Below, one piece after another: positions 24,373 to 37,200 of a stretch of 64,000 bases of DNA; positions within the stretch are counted from its first letter, which is position 1, and every line of letters starts with the position of its first letter. This stretch comes from Bacteroidota bacterium (GTDB lineage Bacteria; Bacteroidota; Bacteroidia; Flavobacteriales; Weeksellaceae). The notes below the pieces were generated by a model. The model was not told the DNA's origin. It saw nothing but the letters and a program-made list of their open reading frames with translations, and did no database searches. The stretch spans positions 56,639 to 120,638 of the forward strand of contig JAEWOD010000032.1 in the NCBI GenBank assembly GCA_023461035.1, read 5' to 3'. The position numbers and the translations under genes were made by a program.

Positions 24373-24401
24373 TTTGATAATGTAAAATTAGTGTAACTTT
24401 G
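24373..24401 (+). promoter_or_regulatory. Promoter of the SRP RNA gene
   Basis: TTTG (24373-24376), 17 nt, TAACTTTG (24394-24401), a full match to the Bacteroidota promoter pattern. Transcription would begin about 24407, at the 5' GGCAAG of the RNA. Confidence 0.8.
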
Positions 24402-24404
24402 CAG

Positions 24405-24506
24405 CGGGCAAGTCCTACACAACCAGCTCCTGGTCAATCCCCCAGGGTGGGAACACAGCAAGGGTATCCGGTCGTAGCGGTGTGATGTAGTCAGCTTGCC
24501 TTTTTT
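24405..24506 (+). ncRNA. ffs: Small signal recognition particle RNA (4.5S type)
   Basis: About 100 nt. The ends pair (GGCAAG at 24407-24412 with CTTGCC at 24495-24500), followed by a T-run that ends transcription. The apical domain carries the SRP signature: CTCCTGGTC, then CAGGGTGGGAACACAGCA, then GGGTATCCGGTC, with the GGAA-type loop and AGCA internal loop that bind Ffh. Short bacterial form without an Alu domain. Works with Ffh (not here) and FtsY (19891-20844). Its T-run overlaps the 3' end of the convergent T9SS gene. Confidence 0.93.
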
Positions 24507-25587
24507 ATTTCCTTATTATTTTTTCCGAAATCAGTCGTTTGTTTGTTTTTAATCTCAAGAAGTAAACTCCTTTTGGTAGATGGGTTGCTTCCAATTTTGT
24601 TCCGACGATTTTTCCGGTTTTATCCAGAATTTGAACGGATATAATCGATTCATTGTTATCTAATTGCACAAAAATTTTTCCGTCTGTGGGATTTGGATAA
24701 ATGATGTTTCTAGTAAAATCGGATTCCGTTAAGGACATAGTATCCAACTTCAAATAGGTGATGGCAGATGGGATGAATTGCCCACCGGTTTCTAATCCAC
24801 TTACCATTAAAACAGGAATTCCATAGTCTTTGTCAAACCAAAAATAAGTGACGAGAGTAGATTCAATTTCCTGATGATTGCCTTCGAAATAAATATTAAG
24901 GAATTGGACAGAAGTAGATTTAACTTTTAAAACATTTTCATACGTATGATTTCTGATTTTTAAACTTCCCCAACCTTCCACATCATTGGTACGTGTTCCG
25001 GTTGATTCTACTATCAAATCATAACCTAAATCCGTGAAATTCATATTGATGCTGTTGGTATCAGTATATGAACCGCCAAAGCTCATGGGGAAATGAAATA
25101 AATCGTCCGGGTCGTCATATTCCAAAATAGCCGGTAATATGTCACCTCCCAAATCGATATTGGCACCATACATTTTTAATTGTAGTGCCGAATTGTTTTT
25201 ATATAAATGCTGATAAAGGTTTGATAAGGTATAATCCCCCAATTCCAGCGTTTGGTTTAAGTTGAGCCCCATGTTAAAGTTGTCATCGAACATGGAATTA
25301 CAATTAAAAATATAAAAATGATAAAGACACCAAATGTTTTTAAAAGGTGAATTGTTGGGGTTTTCATAACCATAATCTTCTGTTTCAGCTGAGGGAAGTA
25401 CATTATAATCCCAAAAATGATCTGAGCCTGTTTGTTCAAAATCATAGGTGGTTTGTTCAACAGTATTGATGACGGGGAATGATTCGCCATTAGTTGTAAA
25501 ATCGCTTGATTCGTAAACAATTTGTGCAAAGGAAAAGGTTGAAAAAAGGAAAACCGAGATAGATAAAGAGGAGAAAATTCTTTTCAT
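24505..25587 (-). CDS. T9SS-secreted protein of unknown function
   Basis: 360 residues: Sec signal (ends FSFAQ), a body of about 255 residues that I do not recognise (YDFEQTGSDHFWDYNVLPS, YTLSNLYQHLYKNN, NIDLGGDILPAILEYDDPDDLFHFPMSFGGSYTD, GWGSLKIRNHTYENVLKV), and a type A sorting domain (IIYPNPTDGKIFVQL...ILDKTGKIVG...LPKGVYFLRLKTNKR). The body is beta-rich and looks extracellular. It is transcribed alone and converges on the SRP RNA gene, overlapping its end by two bases. Confidence 0.82.
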   Translation of the reverse strand: MKRIFSSLSISVFLFSTFSFAQIVYESSDFTTNGESFPVINTVEQTTYDFEQTGSDHFWDYNVLPSAETEDYGYENPNNSPFKNIWCLYHFYIFNCNSMFDDNFNMGLNLNQTLELGDYTLSNLYQHLYKNNSALQLKMYGANIDLGGDILPAILEYDDPDDLFHFPMSFGGSYTDTNSINMNFTDLGYDLIVESTGTRTNDVEGWGSLKIRNHTYENVLKVKSTSVQFLNIYFEGNHQEIESTLVTYFWFDKDYGIPVLMVSGLETGGQFIPSAITYLKLDTMSLTESDFTRNIIYPNPTDGKIFVQLDNNESIISVQILDKTGKIVGTKLEATHLPKGVYFLRLKTNKRLISEKIIRK

Positions 25588-25647
25588 ATTGAAAATATTA
25601 GCCTATCAAAATTAGTAAAATTGTTGAAATAAAAACAGTTCCAATGA

Positions 25648-29239
<3,592 letters not shown>

Positions 29240-29257
29240 AATTTTCTGAAATAAATG

Positions 29258-29291
29258 AAAACCGGATTCTGAAAAAGAGTCCGGTTTTTTT
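29258..29291 (+). terminator. Terminator after yidC (copy 1 of a duplicated terminator)
   Basis: AAAACCGGATTCT (29258-29270), loop GAAAA, AGAGTCCGGTTTT (29276-29288), then T to 29291. The 33 bases from 29258 are identical to 38137-38169. Confidence 0.9.
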
Positions 29292-29440
29292 GCGTAGTCA
29301 TAGGGGAAGAACATACATGGAAAATAGAAAAAACAAAACGAAAACCGTTCCGATGTTTGGAATTAAAAACAGTAGAATTTATATAAGGTAATTGGTTGAT
29401 ATAGAATCGGAGACAGAAATGTTTAAGTTTTTTTTATTTG

Positions 29441-29730
29441 ATAATTCATTTGGAATGCCTGACTATAGTGATTTATACATTAAAAAAGGAAGACCCGACT
29501 GACTCCACTATCATTTTTGAAAAAGCCTATGTTTCAACCGATTTTGCTAATGTTTATTCCTATAAGAAAAAATTTTGAAGGAGTTCTGATTATTTAAAGT
29601 TCAATCCGGATTCACCCTAAAATTATGTGAATAAATTGATACAATTAAGTAAATCTTCTGAGAATAATCACAATCTTATGTTTGCCAATTATTTGGTTTT
29701 AGGAAATCAAAGTAGACTGAGCCTCTAATT
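29441..29730 (+). pseudogene. Decayed protein-coding gene, identity unknown
   Basis: One frame (29498 + 3n) stays protein-like for roughly 75-90 codons despite two internal stops at 29576-29578 and 29618-29620. It reads TDSTIIFEKAYVSTDFANVYSYKKKF, stop, RSSDYLKFNPDSP, stop, NYVNKLIQLSKSSENNHNLMFANYLVLGNQSRLSL, stop. The composition is that of helical TPR-type proteins and it lies just before a TPR regulator, so it may be the remnant of a related gene. The rest of the 29292-29826 spacer shows nothing else I can identify. Confidence 0.45.
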
Positions 29731-29826
29731 GAAAGGTGGTCTTATTTAGAATATTTATAAATAGTTTTTTTCAGAAAAATTAATTGAATTAAATTTACGG
29801 TTTTTAAACAGGATTTGATTTTTGTG

Positions 29827-31263
29827 ATGAGGAAAAGTGGGATTTGGTTATTTTTTTGGATGACTTTTATAATTTTTGGTTCTATCAGTGGTTTTGCCCA
29901 GATCAACGATTCCAAAAAGTTAAAGAGTTTTGAGGAAAGGGTGGAGGAAAACAAGGAGCTTTTCAAAACTCATCCGGAGGTCGCTTTGATAGAATTAGAG
30001 GATTTGATAAGGGATGCTCAGCTCTTTGAAAACAAAAGTATGGAACTTGAATTGATTCAATCCAAATATCTTTATTATCAATTTTTAAAATCCGACTTTG
30101 AGCAAATGATGGAGTCTGCCAATTTACTTTTGGAAAAGGCAAAATTATATAATGACATTTACTTTGAAGCTAAGGCATATTTTTATTTGTCTGAGGTTTA
30201 TCTGATTAACAACCTTACTGAAAAATCAAAAACGGAACTTCAAAAGGCACTGGATGTTCTAGATAAAGGGGATGAAAACGATTATAGAATAATTTGGCAG
30301 AAAGCAGATACATACACTGCTTTTGCTAATATTTACAATACTAAAAACGAATATTTCAATGCCTTAAATTCTTTGAAAAATTCATTGAAGGAGCATAGGA
30401 AGTTATCAGATTCAGAAATGAAAAGAAAAGCTTTACTTATGGACTATGCCAATATAGGTGGAGCATATACCTATATAGAAAACCTTGATTCTGCTGAGTA
30501 TTTTGCCAATCAATCTCTTTCCATAACAGAGGAAAAAGAAAAATCACACAATTTTACATTTATAAATTACATTACTTTAGGAAATATATATTTATTAAGA
30601 AATAATCTGGATAAGGCCCTGTATTTTTATAAAAAGGCAGAAGCGATAAAGAAGGGTAAATACCATCTAAATGTAGAAGAACTCTATGAAAAAATTGCAG
30701 AAGTTTATGAAAAAAAAGGAGATAAAAATTTGGCAAATGAGTATAAAATATTGTTGAGTGAGCTAAAACTTGAAGTTTCCAGAAATCAGAACAAAGCACT
30801 GGTTAAATATGTAGAAAAATCCGAAGAACAACCTATTGAATCAAATAATAAACCGGATCGTACCAAATTATGGCTGATGATTATAATTTTCCTTATAGGA
30901 GTATTGATTTATTTGCTGTTCAGAATAAAAGCAAAAAAATATTCTCCGGAACAGTCTGTTAGTCTGGAACCTCATACCTATTTAAATTTGATAGAGCTTT
31001 TAAGGAAAAATGATCAAGCATATTTGTTGGCATTCGAGCAAATTTTTCCGGAATTCATTCCAAAACTAAAAAAAAGGTATCCTGATTTATCGGATTCCGA
31101 AATTGAATTATTGTCGATGATCAGACTTAACCTTTCGATTAATCAGGTAGCGGAATACAAAGATATCCAGCCTAAAACAATCCGTAACCGCCGTCATGTA
31201 ATAAGAAAGAAACTCAATCTTTCAAAAACCGAAGATATCTATAGATGGGTAAGTAAAATTTAG
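29827..31263 (+). CDS. TPR-repeat membrane regulator with C-terminal HTH
   Basis: 478 residues from the ATG at 29827 (MRKSGIWLFFW; a TTG four codons earlier is less likely). Order: Sec signal to GFAQ; TPR-like helical repeats about 30-320 (ALNSLKNSLKEH, ANIGGAYTYIENLDSAEYFANQSLSI, GNIYLLRNNLDKALYFYKKAEAI); one membrane helix about 342-362 (LWLMIIIFLIGVLIYLLF); a cytoplasmic helix-turn-helix of LuxR/CsgD type at the end (LSDSEIELLSMIRLNLSINQVAEYKDIQPKTIRNRRHVIRKKLNL). The layout fits a one-component sensor: periplasmic TPRs outside, DNA binding inside. Ligand and targets are unknown; the large T9SS gene directly downstream is a natural candidate. The same architecture recurs at 39379-40875. 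Confidence 0.85.
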   Translation: MRKSGIWLFFWMTFIIFGSISGFAQINDSKKLKSFEERVEENKELFKTHPEVALIELEDLIRDAQLFENKSMELELIQSKYLYYQFLKSDFEQMMESANLLLEKAKLYNDIYFEAKAYFYLSEVYLINNLTEKSKTELQKALDVLDKGDENDYRIIWQKADTYTAFANIYNTKNEYFNALNSLKNSLKEHRKLSDSEMKRKALLMDYANIGGAYTYIENLDSAEYFANQSLSITEEKEKSHNFTFINYITLGNIYLLRNNLDKALYFYKKAEAIKKGKYHLNVEELYEKIAEVYEKKGDKNLANEYKILLSELKLEVSRNQNKALVKYVEKSEEQPIESNNKPDRTKLWLMIIIFLIGVLIYLLFRIKAKKYSPEQSVSLEPHTYLNLIELLRKNDQAYLLAFEQIFPEFIPKLKKRYPDLSDSEIELLSMIRLNLSINQVAEYKDIQPKTIRNRRHVIRKKLNLSKTEDIYRWVSKI

Positions 31264-31449
31264 ATTATAGATTCTTTGTAGGCAGATTTTAATATTATTT
31301 ATTTTAAATAATTTTTCATGTAAATATTTGAATATTAGTCATTTGTAAAACAATTTTAATTCAGGGACATCATTGGGATTTGATTTTCAAACAACTTCAT
31401 AGAACAACTTTTTATGTTTGTTTTATACAATTTTAAAATTAACAAAAAC

Positions 31450-33969
31450 ATGAGACTTTTTTATTTTTTATCAGTAGCATTGGTTTGCCCGCTGTTTCTT
31501 TGGGGACAATGGCAACCCATAAGCCAGGATTTTGATGGGGATGATATGGATTTACGGAAAGGGCATTCGGTTGCGGTTTCAGCAGATGGCTCAATCGTTG
31601 CCATAAGAGCTCCGTACGATGCTAATAATTCTGAGAAACAATTAATCAGTTATACGGAAGTATATAGGTACGCATCTGAAAACACTTGGGAAATGATAGG
31701 CGAACGTATTAACGTAACTGACGAATTTCCTCGTCAGTTCGAATACATAGGAGCAAGAGGAAGCGTTGATTTATCTGACGACGGAAAAATTTTAGCCATA
31801 GGAGAACCTTATTTCAAAACAGTAATAGAAGATGAACTCTCCAACGCCGTGGGAAGAGTCCGCATTTTTGAAAATATAGATGATGAGTGGGTGCCAATAG
31901 GTGAACCCATTTATGGTCTTCCCGATTTTCAGGAAGGAGCTTCTACTTTTGGAGAAGCCATAGCTTTATCTTCTGATGGTCAAATCATAGCTATTGGAGG
32001 TCTTTCTGTCAAAAATGATTTAGGAGAGTATAATGGAAAAGTAATGATTTTCCAGAATGTGAATGGCCAATGGCAACAAATGGGGAATTCACTATATGGA
32101 TATTCAGATTCTCAAAACTTTGGAATATCCGTTACTATCTCTGCTGATGGTCAAAAGCTTGGAGTAGGAGTTCCCTTTTATGGAAACCCGGTACAACAGA
32201 AAGTGTATAGATTTGAATCGGGGCAGTGGGTAGAGGATGGTTCATTCGACACCGGAGGAGGTTATAATTCAATATCACTTTCAGCAGATGGCAATATAGT
32301 GGCTTTGGCAGATCGCTATTCTTTTAACGGGACATCTTATAATGGTAAAGTCTCCGTTTATAAAAAAGAATCAGACAGCTGGGAATTGTATGGCAATGCA
32401 ATTGAAGGAATACCTTCTACCTCTTTTGCATCTTCAGTTGAAATTTCCCGGGATGGAAACTTGCTCTATGTCGGTTCTGCAGTTTCAAGCGGACAGGGAA
32501 AAGTAGGGGTTTATCAGTATGTTTCGGGAAGCTGGGAATTACAGGATGAAATTTTAGCAAATATAGAAGATGGAGCTAATTCAGGTGCTGATTCACAGTT
32601 TGGATACGATACATCTGCATCATCAGACGGAAGTGTGTTGATTGTAGGAAGTCCCAGCTCTTCCTGGTATACGGAGGGAAGAACGAGAGCAGGTAGTGCA
32701 AGGGTGTACAATAATTGTGAACTTTCCGATATTTCCATATCTGCTGAACAAACGGGAACGAATTGTTCCGGTAGCACAACAACGATAACAGCCTCTATTT
32801 TACCTGAATACTATGCAGTTAACGGGATTGTGAATTGGTATGCCAGCTCAGATGCGACAGAACCTATCTTTACAGGAACAGAGTATGAAACACCGGAATT
32901 GACCGAAACAACAAGCTTCTGGGTAGAAGCAGTGACCCTTGTCGGTTGCTCTTCAGAAAGAGTAGAAGTAGTAGTGGAAGTATTTCCGGTACCGACATTA
33001 ATTGTTCCGACGACCGAAATCACTGCCTGCGCAGGAGATGTTGTTCTTACGGCTGATGTAGAAGAAGGAAACCTTGCCGTATGGTATGACAGCGAAGAAG
33101 CTACCGAGTGGATAGGAACTGGAGAAGAATTTACCGTTGAGGATTTAGAGGAAGGAATTTATTCCTATTGGGTTCAGGCTTATAATCCTGCAACGCATTG
33201 TGTATCCGGAAAAACGGAAGTAACCGTAACCGTTTTGGCATTGCCTGAATTAGATGCTGAAATCTCTTACGAAATTTGCTTCGGAAACGAAGCTTATCTG
33301 TATGCTTATTCCGATGGCAATGTAATTTTTTGGTATGCAAGCGAAACGGATGAAGACTATTTGTACCACGGAAACAATTTCATAATAGAAGGACTAGAGG
33401 TAGGTACACATACTTATTGGGTAGAGGCTTATAATGTTTCAACAGGATGCACATCGCAGAGAACCGAAGTAACGGTAACGGTCAACCCGACACCTGAAGC
33501 TCCGATTGCAATTGGGATTCTTACAGCTGTGCCGGGACAGACATTAGCTGACTTGGAAGAAAACATCGAAGCCGAAGGCGAACTAACTTGGTATGCAGAT
33601 GAATATTTAACCATAGAATTACCAAACACGACAGAGGTAGAAGATAATAGTGTGTATTATGTTACCCAAACGGTAAACGGATGTGAAAGTGAAGCAAAAA
33701 TAATCGAAGTGGAATTATTGGAAATTTCGGATGTGAACAATTCGGCTTTAGCATATTATCCAAATCCTGTAAAAGACAAATTGAATTTCACAGGAAAAGA
33801 AAAAGTACAAAGTGTACAAATCTTTGATGCAAGCGGAAGATTGCTCATCAACCAGAGCCAATCTAATGGCATCTTCCAATTGGATGTAACAACAATTCCA
33901 AAAGGAAGCTATGTAGTAAAAGCACAGACAGACAAAGGAATTAAGACATTCAAAATAATAAAGAATTAA
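31450..33969 (+). CDS. Large T9SS surface protein: beta-propeller-like and Ig-like repeats
   Basis: 839 residues from MRLFYFLSVALVCPLFLWGQ (the frame opens 12 codons earlier). Residues about 25-420 hold repeats of 45-60 residues around the pattern (L/V)SxDGxxxAxG, a WD/FG-GAP-like beta-propeller (VAVSADGSIVAIRAP, VDLSDDGKILAIGEP, IALSSDGQIIAIGG, VTISADGQKLGVGVP, ISLSADGNIVALAD, VEISRDGNLLYVGS). Then three to four Ig-like modules with NWYASSDATEPIFTGTEYETPELTETTSFWVEA as the clearest. It ends in a type A sorting domain (YYPNPVKDKLNFTG...IFDASGRLL...IPKGSYVVKAQTDKG). Probably a cell-surface adhesin or scaffold; no enzyme motif. Shares its Ig module with the next gene. Confidence 0.85.
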   Translation: MRLFYFLSVALVCPLFLWGQWQPISQDFDGDDMDLRKGHSVAVSADGSIVAIRAPYDANNSEKQLISYTEVYRYASENTWEMIGERINVTDEFPRQFEYIGARGSVDLSDDGKILAIGEPYFKTVIEDELSNAVGRVRIFENIDDEWVPIGEPIYGLPDFQEGASTFGEAIALSSDGQIIAIGGLSVKNDLGEYNGKVMIFQNVNGQWQQMGNSLYGYSDSQNFGISVTISADGQKLGVGVPFYGNPVQQKVYRFESGQWVEDGSFDTGGGYNSISLSADGNIVALADRYSFNGTSYNGKVSVYKKESDSWELYGNAIEGIPSTSFASSVEISRDGNLLYVGSAVSSGQGKVGVYQYVSGSWELQDEILANIEDGANSGADSQFGYDTSASSDGSVLIVGSPSSSWYTEGRTRAGSARVYNNCELSDISISAEQTGTNCSGSTTTITASILPEYYAVNGIVNWYASSDATEPIFTGTEYETPELTETTSFWVEAVTLVGCSSERVEVVVEVFPVPTLIVPTTEITACAGDVVLTADVEEGNLAVWYDSEEATEWIGTGEEFTVEDLEEGIYSYWVQAYNPATHCVSGKTEVTVTVLALPELDAEISYEICFGNEAYLYAYSDGNVIFWYASETDEDYLYHGNNFIIEGLEVGTHTYWVEAYNVSTGCTSQRTEVTVTVNPTPEAPIAIGILTAVPGQTLADLEENIEAEGELTWYADEYLTIELPNTTEVEDNSVYYVTQTVNGCESEAKIIEVELLEISDVNNSALAYYPNPVKDKLNFTGKEKVQSVQIFDASGRLLINQSQSNGIFQLDVTTIPKGSYVVKAQTDKGIKTFKIIKN

Positions 33970-33983
33970 ATGATAATGTTATC

Positions 33984-34013
33984 TGTAGAGGCGGATAATT
34001 TCCCGCCTCTACA
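33984..34013. repeat. Palindromic intergenic element TGTAGAGGCGG
   Basis: TGTAGAGGCGG (33984-33994) and CCGCCTCTACA (34003-34013) pair perfectly around an 8-nt loop; no T-run follows, so it is not a classic terminator. It resembles the TGTAGAGACGC-type palindromes scattered in Bacteroidota genomes (recollection). The same spacer also holds CCGTTCCTTTC / GAAAGGAATGG (34087-34097, 34111-34121). Confidence 0.55.
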
Positions 34014-34235
34014 ATTGCGTATCTCTAAAGACAATAAAGGGAGATAAATTGAAAAACAAAAATCATCATCATTTTTCCTCAAAAGTCCGTTCCTTTCTAA
34101 TGTTTTTAAGGAAAGGAATGGATGGCTGGGGATAATAAAAGAAAGGGAACTTGCGCTTAGTTTAGTACAGCTTGCAGGAAGAATTGAAAAAAATATATCT
34201 CCCTGCTTTTGAGAGGTTAAATTAGGAAATTATAA

Positions 34236-37200
34236 ATGAAAAAACTTTATTATAGTGTATTTTGTTTAATTATTCTGAGCAACCTAGACGCCCAAATGCA
34301 GACGGCTCATTGGTTTTTCGGGCATAATGCTGGAGTTGATTTCAGTTCAGGAATACCTGTTGCTGACACCAATGGTCAAATCAATACAAATGAAGGCTGT
34401 ACATCCATATCTGATGAATATGGGAATCTTTTGTTCTATACAGAAGGTAAAAAAGTATATGACCGTACCCATAATATTATGGAAAATGGTACCGGATTGA
34501 GAGGTGATCCTTCCAGTACTTCTTCCGCTATTATACTTCCCAAGCCGGATGACTGTAATCTTTATTACATATTTACAATTGATGTACAAGATGGAGAAGT
34601 TCCATTTTACAGACCTAAAAGAGGTTTGGAATACAATATCGTTGATATGTCCTTGAATGGAGGATTGGGTGCAGTAGTCCAAAAGAATATCGAAATTCCT
34701 ATCAACGGACAGCAACAGGGTTACGAAAAACTGGCGGCTATTAGTAATGCCGATAAGACGGGCTATTGGGTTCTGACTCATTTTGAAGGAAACTTTTATG
34801 CTTTTTCCATAACGGCGGAAGGAGTCAATATGGAACCTGTCATATCTTCTACTGCTATTTACGGGGGAGTACCAACAGCAGGCTATCTTAAAGGGTCTCC
34901 GGATGGAACTAAACTAAGTATGACAGTTTCAAATCCAAATGAAATAAGCACACTTTCCTTGTATGATTTTGATAATTCGACAGGGATAGTATCCCATGAG
35001 ATTATCATAGACTCTACAGAAGAAGATTCGGAAGAATGGATATTTGACGAATTTTATGGAATTGAATTTTCTGAAGAAAACAATATTTTGTATGCAGGAA
35101 AAGGATGGATAAGCGGTGTCTATCATTATCAAATCATACAATATAATCTTCTGGCGACTCCAATAATTGATAGTAAATATATTATTGTGGAAGATATAGG
35201 TGCACCAGGTGCTCTTCAAAGAGGATTAGATGGAAAGATATATTTCCCAAAAGCTTACAGTGAATATTTGAGCCGAATAGAAAACCCCAATACCCTATAC
35301 AATCCTTCAACAGGTGAAGCACCAGTTTATACGGATAATGCGGTTTATTTAGGAGGAAAAGAAAGTCATATCGGCCTCCCTACCTTCCTGAACCATTACT
35401 TCCGTATCGCAATCACGGTAAATGATTTATCCATACAGGAAGACCAACAATACTGTACAGGATTTTTATTGGACTTTGACTACTGCCACCAGGGGGGCGA
35501 GATAGAAAGCATCCACTGGGATTTTGGAGACGGAGAAGAAAGTACGGAAATGTATCCTCAGCATTATTATAACGCACCCGGAATCTTTATCATTACTTTA
35601 ACGCTCATCGTGGACGGAGAAGAATACATCCGAACCTTTGAAATTACAATAACCGGCCCGCCTAGTGTCGAAGATGCGGAGCAAAGTGTCTGTCTATATG
35701 CAGGAGAAGAGCACACCTTTAATTTAGAAGACAGTTTAGACGAAATCAACACGGAAAACGGAGATTACACCATCACGTTTCATTTAACAGAGACAGAAGC
35801 AGAAAATGGAGAAAACCCACAACCCACAAACTACACTACAGACGAAACCACCACAATCTGGGTGCGGGTTGAGGATGAAAATGGCTGTTTTGTGATACGG
35901 GAATTGAATTTAATTATAAATGAAATTCCGGAAATAGAAATCACAAGCCCAATAGAAATTTGCATCAACCAAACCGCCACATTAGAAATAACGACAGCAT
36001 CAGAAAACACAATCAACTGGTACGCAAATGAAACCGATACCATCCCGGTTTTCACTGGCAATCCATACATCACACCCGAACTTACCGAAACAACCTCGTA
36101 TTGGGTAGAAGCAGTCAGCGAAGAAGGCTGCATGAGCGAACGACAGGAAATCACGGTAGAAATCACAGAATCACCGGAAATCACAATCGAAAATCCGGTT
36201 GAAATCTGCTATGGAAACACCGCCACTTTAAACGCACAGACCTCGGCAGAAACCGTCAATTGGTACGCAAACGAAACGGATACCACTCCAGTTTTCACCG
36301 GAAATCCCTATACCACACCGGAATTGACCGTTGATACAACCTATTGGGTAGAAGCATCCGGCGGAATCGGTTGTACAAGCCAGCGCATTCCGGTCGAAAT
36401 AACGATTGTTGCTATCCCCGAACTGACTCTTCCCGTTTTACCTGAAATATGTTCAGGAGAAAGTATTTCCATCACGGTTAGCACCACAAACGGAACCGTG
36501 AACTGGTATGAAAACGAATTGGATATAACCCCGATTTTCAACGGAACGACATATACAATCCAACCTGAAACGACCACTACTCTTTGGGTAGAAGCGGTAG
36601 ATGGCGATTGTAAGTCAGCAAAAGAATCCATCACGATAACCGTCAACGAACTTCCGACCATCACAGCCGAACCATCCGATCCGGTCTGTGTGGGAAACCA
36701 AGTCGAACTCAGTGTGGAATCTAACGGAATGATTATCAATTGGTACGAAAACGAATTGGATGAAACTCCGATTTTCACTGGAAATCCTTTTACCACACCT
36801 GAACTTACCGAAACTACTTCGTATTGGGTAGAAGCAATCAATGAAGAAGGATGTAAAACCGAACGAATTGCCATCCTTGCAGAAATAACCGACCAAATCA
36901 TCCCTGAGTTCACTCAGGTAGAACCACAATGTGCAGGAACAGAATTCCAATTATTAGACACATCCGATAACGGAATAACCGGCTACTGGACACCTGAAAT
37001 TAACAACATGGAAACCACGACTTATACTTTCCATCCTGATTTGGGACAATGTGCCTCAGAAAATGTAGAGATGACTATCCAAATAGTAGAAATCCCTGAA
37101 CTAGAATTCCCTGCAGAAGAAGATTTAATCAGCTGTATCGCACAAACCATAACCATTACGATTGGCACCATAGGCGAAACGGTATACTGGTATGCAAACG

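Noticed and set aside
36341..36913. 190-residue minus-strand open frame inside the Ig-repeat gene
   Set aside because: Ser/Val-rich antisense of a Thr/Glu-rich repeat array; it exists because the repeats on the plus strand lack stop-codon complements.
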